DNA of 64,000 bases, taken from contig CM063248.1 of assembly GCA_032158295.1 (NCBI GenBank), forward strand, positions 18,090,787 through 18,154,786, in the 5' to 3' direction. The notes under the pieces were generated by a model that searched no databases, was not told where the DNA came from, and was given only the letters and a program-made list of their open reading frames with translations. Positions 57,001 through 64,000 of the stretch are shown here, piece by piece. The DNA comes from Pycnopodia helianthoides. Lineage: Eukaryota > Echinodermata > Asteroidea > Forcipulatida > Asteriidae. Position 1 is the stretch's first letter. Every line of letters starts with the position of its first letter. The position numbers and the translations under genes were made by a program.

Positions 57001-59246
57001 GCACGTGTTTGCTCAATGACGAGCCTGCATCTTTTAACTACATTAAATTAATTTAGCATAACTTTTTTCTCAACGTCAATTGGCACCAAAACAATATTTC
57101 TCCACGGAGATGTATTCGTGAAGTCGTCAGACGACAATAATTAACGTTGTATACCTTATAATACCTCTGGATACTCGTAGTAAAATTTTAAGCAGTCTCG
57201 CAGCTCGATGGAACCTCTTCAAAGGCTGAAAGAAAACAAGTTTATTCAATTTCGCTCTTAATAATGCAGGCATGATATTCTTCCTAGTCTGATTTCTGAT
57301 TTGTTCGCTCTTGGAAAAATTTGCAAAGTTGTGATTAAATAGCCTGAAAAGTCTATAGGTTAGCCCTTGTACTCCATAAAGTATACTTTTGTTTAAAGTG
57401 CCAAGTATTATGCCTTAGGGCCTACCTAGTTATAGTTATACTTGGCGGCATTTCTTTAGAAAGTAATAATTTGCAATTTGTGTTTGAAACCACCCCCCCC
57501 CCCACACCGTCACGTTGTCATTGTCCTTTAAAATATGTAAGCACAGGGACACTAGGCCTATATATAAGGTGCCGTGTGTCAACGTTAAACATACTTGGGG
57601 GAACTTTGTGTGTCACCATGGTACACGGTGTTTGAATAAGATCTCGCCAACTGTGACGCATAATTAGCAGTGAATCAAACTAGATTCACAACACGATATC
57701 TTTTCAACGTTCAATTTTGTTTCTGGAACTTTGCGCCTGTATACGGAAAAGACCACTCTTGGTGTATATTACCTTGGTTGAAGGTAATATACAGGATTGG
57801 TAGAGTTGACAAATTAGTCGCAGGACAGTGTTATGTTTTATGTGATCTTCCATTTACATGAAATGACAAACCTGTGTAAATTTGGGCTTAATCCGTTGTG
57901 TGCGTTGGGAGAAAATAGTGAAAAACCATGCAAACTTTCCAGCAATGTAACCAAGATACGCGTCACAATAAAACATATTCCGGGTCAAACTGACTCCGAA
58001 ATGGATCAGGCCCCTGGGACCTGGGACTCTGACCCGTTTTTTGAAGAATGTACACCGTTTTTAACTCCTCTCCTTTTCGAAATTGCGTTTGAATCGTATT
58101 GTGACCAAGTGTTTCAGTCTAGTTTTTGCTGTCAAACATTGAGGTTGTTTTTATTTTACCGTGTCAACAATTTCGATAGTACTTGGTTTACGGATGGGCG
58201 GTGTCCGCCTGTCGATGGTGGTACCGGCCCGGGGCAAGGGGAGGACGTTGGACGGCGATGAACCGCCTCTTGTGGTGGGTCCCGTTGCCGTCTGTGTGCA
58301 GGCTCGCTTCCTCTTGTTCACTCTGCAAGAACAACACACTCACAAAAAATCATTTCCTCCTAAAATATTAAAGATGTGTCGGTCCCCGTTCGGGTTATAT
58401 TTATTTAATTTTGAAAAATTAGCCCACTTATTGTTTAAATTGGTGTAAGTATCAATCATGTTTGTTTCTTTTTAATTTGTAAGCGATTTTTGTTTTCTGC
58501 GCAAGGCTTACGAGAAATCTGTGTCTGAATTAAGGGACAACTTATAAGGCCAGTGAAACATTATTATTAGTTTCTCGTCAACTCATCTCTGAACATTGGC
58601 GAGGGAAGTTTTTTCTTGATTCATTACTTGCATGCCGTTTTTTTCTTTTTTTATTTTCCAGCTAAGACTAAGACCGTGACCTAACACAACTTTTGACACA
58701 GTCGACTTTGGGGGGACTTATTCGTGATTTGATATTCATTGTTTTGAAAATAATGAATGGTTAATTTTGTTTTCATGCTATAGGCTAAAAATCCATACGT
58801 CCGCTGACGAGAAACTACCGTAACAATCCTCATCTTATTTTATTTGTCAAAAATAACTACCTGCATAGCAAATTTTATAATCAAACTAAACATGACGTAT
58901 ACCACAGTCATGCTAAATATAATAACATCAATAACATCAATAACAAATACATGAATACTTTTTAAAAGAAGAACACATCTTCTTCTTTTTTTTACTTTTT
59001 CTTTTTATAGCTTGGCCTATAGTGGTAACATTGATTGTCCGATCATCTTCACATTTCAAACACTTCTTCTTGATTAAATAGCAATACACACTGTGTTTAA
59101 CCAGGGGTTCGCTCATCTTACTTGATGCTGAGAAGAGTCCGCATTCGACGCCATCTCTTGATGACTCGGACTCGCCTGGGACTCGGCTGGACACTCGGCT
59201 GAGAATTCTCGACGATCGCCGGTGCGTGTTCCGGCGTACGCGGCAT
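47915..59246 (-). CDS. CNBD2: Gene B: CNBD2-like cyclic nucleotide-binding protein, 14 inferred exons, intact frame
   Basis: The 14 exons total 1707 bases, giving 568 residues with no frame break, close to the length I recall for vertebrate CNBD2. Order: Arg-rich N-terminus, basic helix (about 97-119), CNB domain 1 (about 189-310) with cassette FG|ELALMHHSTRNATV (Glu274, Arg283), linker, then a second CNB-like domain (about 350-520) without the cassette, and an acidic/Gln helix at the end. It is convergent with gene A and shares several intron phases but not all, so the duplication looks old. Exons 1-2 and 11-12 are the least certain. The role (cAMP or cGMP sensing, perhaps in cilia or sperm) is inferred from the family. 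Confidence 0.78.
48532..48675 (-). CDS. CNBD2: Gene B exon 13
   Basis: Forty-eight codons begin GLKPLVFCQTEGAPSVTLVS and continue EGAECVLISKRFFLHNLSEE to RKT, between tgtgtag and gtacgt, phase 0 to 0. This is the last strand and helix of the second CNB-like domain. It matches gene A exon 16 and the start of exon 17. Confidence 0.92.
48797..49560. repeat. Three tandem copies of a ~130-bp unit, one interrupted by a MITE
   Basis: Each unit carries gaggataatggcaatt, then gtttgttggttaagatctgg and aacagcctgtaagcaccaca. The family B MITE sits at the TTAA of the second copy. Intron 12 of gene B. Confidence 0.85.
48990..49340. mobile_element. TTAA-flanked MITE, family B, with empty-site evidence
   Basis: The ends are TTAAAGGCACTGGACACG and the inverse (gtgtccagtgcctttaa). 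It interrupts one copy of a local tandem repeat whose other copies carry the uninterrupted site (gttggttaagatctgg). This shows insertion at TTAA with TTAA duplicated. Confidence 0.9.
49826..49931 (-). CDS. CNBD2: Gene B exon 12
   Basis: The exon ends APTPPNDKKIFIQVQKL then IEKDTF before gtaagt, homologous to gene A exon 15. The acceptor used (gtgattcag) opens TSWRKPGSNHW in the phase left by exon 11. Another acceptor 26 bases upstream (ctgatacag, exon start 49957) gives a good frame, QAHINVIQDKLEKTRFEPLE, but in a different phase from the conserved 3' part. Confidence 0.7.
50378..50735. repeat. Tandem repeat, about 112-bp unit
   Basis: About three copies of a unit containing ccaccctagcactctgcagt and acttgatactcgac, preceded by a diverged copy from about 50240. 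Intron 12 of gene B. Confidence 0.85.
50797..50915. repeat. 12-bp minisatellite (gctgttgctagg)
   Basis: About ten tandem gctgttgctagg / gctgttgccagg units. It creates long spurious open frames (Ala-Val-Ala, Leu-Leu) on both strands. Intron 11 of gene B. Confidence 0.88.
51686..51776 (-). CDS. CNBD2: Gene B exon 11 (boundary uncertain)
   Basis: It has a pyrimidine-rich tract and acceptor (tgttctcggtag). In the phase set by exon 10 it reads VASPTHDRKYCRTSPERKLQ and on to RRPSK, with internal donor gtacac giving phase 2. A stronger donor lies at 51640 (aaa|gtaagg), but the frame from exon 10 hits TAA before it. A model using that donor would need another exon or an indel. Disordered insert region. 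Confidence 0.45.
52211..52325 (-). CDS. CNBD2: Gene B exon 10
   Basis: The exon encodes GTCRVLKKLRAPKRLFKARA then DLIDVFYSLPQIDKYNER, from acceptor aaacccag to donor g|gtgagg, phase 0 to 1. It is homologous to gene A exon 12. A + strand open frame across it is a shadow. Confidence 0.85.
52427..52776. mobile_element. TTAA-flanked MITE, family D
   Basis: The terminal repeats are CAGGCACAGTACACGTTTGG and its inverse, bordered by TTAA on both sides. Intron 9 of gene B. Confidence 0.82.
53212..53418 (-). CDS. CNBD2: Gene B exon 9
   Basis: Sixty-nine codons begin DFTDIFMHRNEGVEPDFIRY, continue through KDWPVHRLPHDDPSTCLFTY, and end RRGVVICKDSNNSEWIYVIK + T before gtaagt. They span the end of gene A exon 9 plus exons 10 and 11, and serve as the intact reference showing gene A's exon 9 frame break. 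Confidence 0.93.
53640..53723 (-). CDS. CNBD2: Gene B exon 8, phosphate-binding cassette
   Basis: Twenty-eight codons begin ELALMHHSTRNATVSCKD and end LLSIDRE, between tgtattag and gtacgg. They carry Glu274 and Arg283 of the cassette. Gene A has no introns at either boundary of this exon. Confidence 0.92.
54185..54347 (-). CDS. CNBD2: Gene B exon 7, beta core of CNB domain 1
   Basis: The exon encodes FNAKRMIIRQGHTAESFYLI, LSGTAVVTVSS, and VAFLKRGNSFG, ending at the start of the phosphate-binding cassette (donor gttagt, phase 0). It covers gene A exon 8 and the first part of exon 9 without the intron that gene A has after SGSG. Confidence 0.92.
54705..54796 (-). CDS. CNBD2: Gene B exon 6, N-terminal helices of CNB domain 1
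   Basis: The exon encodes VLIALKSAVQAFGEFPIKMQ then ESIARVGWYER, between tctttgcag and gtgagc, phase 0 to 2. It aligns with gene A exon 7. Confidence 0.9.
55057..55131 (-). CDS. CNBD2: Gene B exon 5
   Basis: Twenty-five codons, VQLSTETKRILTQYPSERSS and on to DMHM, lie between catacag and gtaatt in phase 0 to 0. They match gene A exon 6 in length and phase. Confidence 0.88.
55242..55634 (+). mobile_element. MITE family A, copy 9
   Basis: A full-length copy with TTAA borders in intron 4 of gene B. It is the only family A copy inside gene B. Confidence 0.88.
56028..56157 (-). CDS. CNBD2: Gene B exon 4
   Basis: The exon encodes SSRDTHRPELGSLADFQDE then SGLVFDPTYFKVKKE, with donor gtagga, phase 2 to 0. 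It is homologous to gene A exon 5. Confidence 0.86.
57155..57225 (-). CDS. CNBD2: Gene B exon 3, basic amphipathic helix
   Basis: The exon encodes PLKRFHRAARLLKILLRVSR then GII, between tttctttcag and gtatac, phase 0 to 2. It is homologous to gene A exon 4, with identical phases. Confidence 0.8.
58160..58322 (-). CDS. CNBD2: Gene B exon 2
   Basis: The exon encodes VNKRKRACTQTATGPTTRGG, a proline-rich middle, then RKPSTIEIVDT, between ttcttgcag and gtaaaa, phase 2 to 0. It is likely disordered. There is no counterpart in gene A, but it fits both neighbours. Confidence 0.65.
59122..59246 (-). CDS. CNBD2: Gene B exon 1 (start codon)
   Basis: The ATG at 59246 opens MPRTPEHAPAIVENSQPS then RVRVIKRWRRMRTLLSI, ending AA|gtaaga in phase 2. 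It was chosen over the overlapping longer frame because only this one joins exon 2 in phase without a stop. The basic RxIKRWRRMRTLL segment resembles gene A exon 3. Confidence 0.65.
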
Positions 59247-62200
59247 ATCTCCGTCAAAGAATAGAGCTATACTTTTTTTTAACCTGTTCGCCAAAGTTGG
59301 TCTGTTCGGATGTCAAGGCGGCTTATCAAACTCCAAGTTCACATCAGAAGTATGCAGACACCGACAGGGCTTCTTTCTTTTATGGGCTTCGGTGGACAAT
59401 CCAAATTCTTAACAAACATACTTCGACACATCGAGTTGAAATCCATAGCAGCGGTTTGTCAACAGTGTTTACTGGGTCATACATGAAGGAGAGCGGATGA
59501 AAGAACCCGCCACGCTTCCTTGCCAAAAGTAAAGCATTCTGCCCAAAGAAATGAAGTACCGACTGCAAGTAAGGTCACATTCACTGCTTAAAGGTCACCC
59601 GCGTTGAACTTGAATGCTCTAAAACAAAGGTCCGTAGCTCGGAAATCATCACAACCCAAGGGTTCCATTTTTCGTCCCACACGTCGTATTATTGTAAGGT
59701 CACCCAGGTTCACGTTCACAGCTCTCACCTGAGAGGTTCGAAAGCTCCAAAAACCACGATCAGGTTTTTTTTTTTCTTTTTCTGATTTACTGAACAGAAA
59801 TAATCCGTTCACTTTCAAAAGAGATATCGATCAAAAATCATAATCAACACGTTCATAAGTAGGATTTGAAACATGCACGTGTAAAAAATAACTTGGATAT
59901 GGTATTGAAATTGTTACTGGATACTTGAAGTTTTGTTTTGTCATCATTGTCAATTTCACTACAGTCATCGCCTAGCATTATTTTTATATTACTCTGAAAT
60001 CACAAAGCATGAAACTAGCTCAGGTACAATCGTTTTTTACAGTTCAATTTATTCATCCTCTGTTGGTCAGATCAGGCTAATGTTTTCCCCCCTTTGTGTT
60101 GAGTTTTCTTTCACATCGGTCCATATTTGAAATATAGGCCGATCTCCAAAGAGTAAAATGTGAGAGAGAAAAAATAGCACATAGGAATTGCAAGCATAAG
60201 GTGTTTGGCTAGCTAATTCGCCTTTTGTGACGTTGGTAGGTAACAATTTGGAACACACAACCCAAGAGGGCCCGGTGCGTGACAAGCACAAAACTTCAGT
60301 GCCACCCCTACCACAACGCCCCAAACCCTGCCCCCTCCTCAGTCCAGTCCTCGTTCCCCTGCAAGCTCTGCTACACACACATGCATGACAAGCGCCTCTC
60401 TGCTCTGTACCTTAATCGGCTCTAACTTATAGATCTTTCGGGCATTACGCGCTTTGCCAACATGATAAACCCCTTTTCAAACAGGCTTTTCATCCGCATG
60501 GATTTAGTTTAGTGAATGTTGGACCGACAAGGTGATAGTGGGGGGGGGGGGGTCTTTAGATCTTAAACACGGTTGAATCGGTATGCTTCAGATAAAAGCG
60601 GGTGTTTTTCAAACCCCTAATTTGCTCCCTCTCACACTCAGACTATTGAGTTTACTGTCATCCGTTCCCAACTTCCAGAGCCCCGGAATGCACATTAGTT
60701 CAGAATACCGAAACTGTGATATTGTTGATAACAAGAACGTCGGCAACGGCCTTAGGGGCTGTCAACATTTCTTTTAGGTCGTACAGAGAGTACTACCTTT
60801 CAGGACCCCTCCCCCCTCACGTATACTTCAATCAACAGTTTTCTTTCAAAATTGATTCTTAGTCTTTATATATCAAAATTTTACACACCTTCTAAAGTCG
60901 TACGTGGTCTCTGATCCCCCCGTCATACTCTTTGAAAACTTTGAAAACTTTAAAAACTTTGAACGACCCCTTATAGTCCTTCAACTGAAGCTCAAAAAGC
61001 CTTCGGAAGATGAGTTTTGCTCCGGCATTTGCGGGAATAGACTTTGTTAAAAGTTCCGAACAGTCCTCCAAAGGAAAACCCAAAGTCTTCGTGTAAAATG
61101 CCATGAAAGTAGACTGAAAATATTGGCTGCACAACTCATTCCTCCAGTGAGCTCCGGTACTACTATTTTTGTGTGCTAGTCCTCTAAAAACACTCTATAT
61201 GATGCTTATATACAAAAACCATCAAAATGGTTTTTGTGGGCACACTAGTCTCATCTTAATGGTCTGTTTACACAAGGCTACATGTATGATTCACTTTTCC
61301 CTACACACACACACGACACTCAAATTGGACTCGTCCCCAGCCTTGATCCACTTTCTTGAAACACCCATTGTGCACGAGCCATCTAGTGCCTGAAGCCTAA
61401 TCGTTGTTCCTCTTCGATTAGTATAGGCGGTCATGTCAGTACTGATCAATGTTTTTGATCTCCGGAGCACCTCCCGTCATGACACCCAATCAGTCAGCAA
61501 TGATGTGGCATTAACTTTGAAATCGATTTTTGTCTTGCTCCCTGTATACGCTACCCATGCATCGTCTAACATAGGGATTTGCAGAAATGGGGCCAGACTG
61601 TATTTTGTGTATCCACAGCCTCGGTTTGGTTCCATTCATTTTAATGGGAGCACGCCAAGATGGATGGACTATGCATGATAAAGGTCTGCACCAACTGTCT
61701 ATTTCGATGTCTGTTGCTGATTTTAAAATTAATCTTCGTATTATTACCCTTCCCCAGGGGATATTGCGCCCTTAATCCATGCTTAATTCAAGCTTGATCT
61801 GCCACTTGAGGGACGAGGATAAGTAAAAAATAAATCCATTCGCTAAGCTCATTATTGAGATGTAACTGTCATGGATTATCTTTTTATATTCTTCAGCCAA
61901 CATCTTCCATTGTAGTGCACGTTCTTTTACTTCTTATTGTATGGTGAAACATCCTTGCTGTCATCATCATGGAGGGAAATTAGGGGGAAGACTTTCTAGG
62001 TTCTTCTAGAAAGACTCTCCCAGAGTCTGACTGAACGTGAAACCACTAACAATTTTCGAGATATTAGAATTAGCTGTTGCAAACTGCTTACCAACCAAAA
62101 GGACCTGTAGTGTAAATGCAAAAAATTAGTTAGTGGCCTGACGTTTCGACCCTAGCAGAGTCTTTCTCGAAGGCTAAATGACAGACAACACACATACATG

Positions 62201-63697
62201 CATACAAAGGGGACAAAAGCAGTCAAGTGGAAAAACATGAATTTTCGAGATAGAAAACAAGAGTGTTACTTTAATGCGCGTAGATACACCGAATGCGTAA
62301 TGATATCACTGGTAATTTTCATCGAGCAAGACTACTTGCATTTGCAGAAAAGAAATTATAACTTTAATAACAAAAAAATGGTAGATAATTATTCAGAAAA
62401 TACAGATTACATGCACTTGGTTCGTAGGTTGTTTGGGGCTAAGCAACAGTTGTATGTGGTAAGTGAATGTGTACGCAAAGCAACTCTATGCAAATTATAT
62501 ATCATGCATAAACATTACCTATAACTTAGAAAAGTGTGCTTATTAGCATAGATTTACAAGCGGTATGTGTATATCGTGTGTGCTCTTTTACAAGATGTCA
62601 AATTCTTGAGCTGTTCTCGTTGCGTAACAACAGCTGCACGAACCGGGGTTAGGTCAGTTTCTCGTGCAGTTGTCAACTTTCTCTGGTCAAAACATGGACA
62701 AAGCACCAGGGGCGGGAAGGTAATCCCACAACAGTCAATAAAAACACACCTATTGACTGAAGATCGTATAGGATTACCCAGCTTTCCCATTCAAACCCCG
62801 TAATTGCCGTCATTGAGGGTGACTGCTGACATCACAATGCCACTATTTACACCCGCATCTATTATTCAGCACTGCAGCAATGCAAATAGATACATGGCGG
62901 TGTTTTTCGAGTCGCGTGAAATAACAAACAAGTTCATGATGAGATAATGTTAATTATGCACGTTAATTAGGACTGTCTAGTTCTGGAGAAGTGGACTTGA
63001 GATTCGACTTTGTTTCTGGAGGTGCTTCATGTGGTGATACTGATGGTATAGCTGTGTAACGTTATACGAATTTCCACGACGAGAATGCATGGCGTGCAGC
63101 GGGTACGAATGGTGTAGTTCACATCCCACCCACGCCGGCCATTGTGGCAACCAGTCTGGGCACTGTCAATTGGACATGGACACAAGGAAATATACCACGG
63201 ACAAGACACCGTTGGATTGCTCTATGAGGCTTTATAGTGTTATGTTTTTAAGATGGCTGCCTTTCTTTGGATGAGACACCAGGATAGGATCGATCTACAA
63301 TTCATGAGGTGATTTTGTTGCACTTCCAGAACAGGGATTTCGGATTAACGCTCCCGTTCCAGCCAAGTAACCAATCAGGATATGAATAGCTGCATTGGAA
63401 CTAATTTTAGCGGTTTGTAGCAGGCCTGCCTCTTTTCGTCAATTAACTTCATCTGCATACAAAATATGGATCGACATTTCTCCAACTTCCCGAAGAACGT
63501 GGACAATATCTCTGGAAGTTTAAGTGGAACTGCTTTACCAGGTGTGGATTGTTAATCAGACAGCTAATGTTTCAAGGAAGTCAGGCATTGTCTTCAGTCA
63601 ACTTTCATCGACATCGTAAACACGGATGAAGAAGCTCACCGGATATTGTCATTAATTTAATATATTTCATAAAAACTGGAGACCATTTTAAAAGACC
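59247..63697. other. Intergenic region upstream of gene B and of the 63698 exon
   Basis: This presumably contains divergent promoters, but I see no clear core element. There are few recognisable repeats, apart from a fragment with a cctcggtttggttcc core near 61620 and an ACAC tract near 61303. Open frames of up to 108 codons lack splice or homology support. Confidence 0.5.
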
Positions 63698-63945
63698 ATG
63701 GAGCCGCCTATCAAGAACGCGCACCAGACGTTTACGAGGCAGCGATCGTTTTCTATTGCCTCGGTCTCTATGAGCCGAATGGCCGAGGAGCAGAGCACCG
63801 GGGGAGGGCCTGATGACAAGCTCGGGGTGCAACCGCCACCCCTTCACCGTACGCCGAACCGACCGCTTCTTCGCCGGTCTGACACACTTGGGTTAATAAA
63901 GGAGAATTCACTGGCACTTGGGAGACGTCACAGCACGATACCGAG
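63698..63945 (+). CDS. First coding exon of an unidentified gene (partial)
   Basis: The ATG at 63698 opens 82 codons and a phase 2 donor (ccgag|gtaaaa). The peptide is MEPPIKNAHQTFTRQRSFSI, Ser/Arg and Pro-rich, with QPPPLHRTPNRPLLRRSD and LALGRRHSTIP. RxxS-type motifs (RQRSFS, RRSD, RRHS) look like basophilic kinase sites. GC and CpG content rise here relative to the surroundings, as for a first exon. The rest of the gene lies beyond the window. I do not recognise it. It is divergent from gene B, about 4.4 kb away. Confidence 0.6.
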
Positions 63946-64000
63946 GTAAAATTACCTTTCTTTTGTAACTAGGGAACCATAACTTACATGAAGTGGAAAT

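Noticed and set aside
57833..58261. 142-codon + strand open frame
   Set aside because: It overlaps gene B exon 2 on the opposite strand and has no splice or homology support.
59122..59257. Longer - strand frame starting at 59257 (MTEICRVRRNTHRRSS...)
   Set aside because: Its phase at the gtaaga donor leads to an immediate stop in exon 2. The shifted frame from ATG 59246 joins cleanly.
60892..61134. 80-codon - strand frame with FKVFKVFK repeats
   Set aside because: The repeat is a short tttgaaaac tandem. No splice signals connect it to gene B, though an upstream exon cannot be fully excluded.
62198..62524. 108-codon + strand open frame
   Set aside because: The composition is ordinary for AT-rich non-coding DNA. 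I recognise no motif, and it has no exon signals linking it to the 63698 exon.

Overview
This is intron-rich animal DNA. It has GT-AG exons of 60-240 bp separated by kilobase introns, plus tRNA-derived SINEs, a non-LTR retrotransposon tail, many short inverted-repeat elements (MITEs) flanked by TTAA, and several minisatellites. The repeat types (TTAA-flanked foldback elements, a tRNA-Leu-headed SINE with an ATT tail) and the marine-deuterostome look suggest an echinoderm, perhaps a sea star. That assignment rests on recall of repeat families, not on a search.

The window holds two paralogous multi-exon genes arranged tail to tail, and the first exon of a third gene. Gene A (+ strand, 3223-41097) has 17 inferred coding exons. 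Gene B (- strand, 59246-47915) has 14 inferred exons and reads as an intact 568-codon protein. Both encode CNBD2-like proteins (cyclic nucleotide-binding domain-containing protein 2; the mouse member, also called CRIS, is a cAMP-binding protein needed for spermiogenesis and flagellar bending). Each has a basic N-terminal helix region, a canonical first cyclic-nucleotide-binding (CNB) domain with an intact phosphate-binding cassette (Glu and Arg nine residues apart), and a second CNB-like domain without that cassette. Splice phases close exactly across all exons, which is the main support for the models.

Gene A departs from this in three places. Exons 9, 14 and 16 are each one base short of an open frame; in exon 9 the shifted frame aligns residue for residue with gene B. 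Either the assembly dropped bases in short runs or gene A is decaying. Gene B ends inside a 1.7-2 kb minisatellite of 40-bp hairpin units, and its last eleven residues and stop codon come from that satellite.

Layout: 1-3222 upstream DNA with repeats; 3223-41097 gene A, whose introns carry most of the MITEs, SINEs and a 36-bp minisatellite; 41098-47914 intergenic, with MITEs, foldback elements, a retrotransposon tail and the hairpin minisatellite; 47915-59246 gene B; 59247-63697 intergenic with little recognisable content; 63698-63945 a first exon of an unidentified + strand gene running off the window. No structural RNA gene, CRISPR array or complete autonomous transposon was found.
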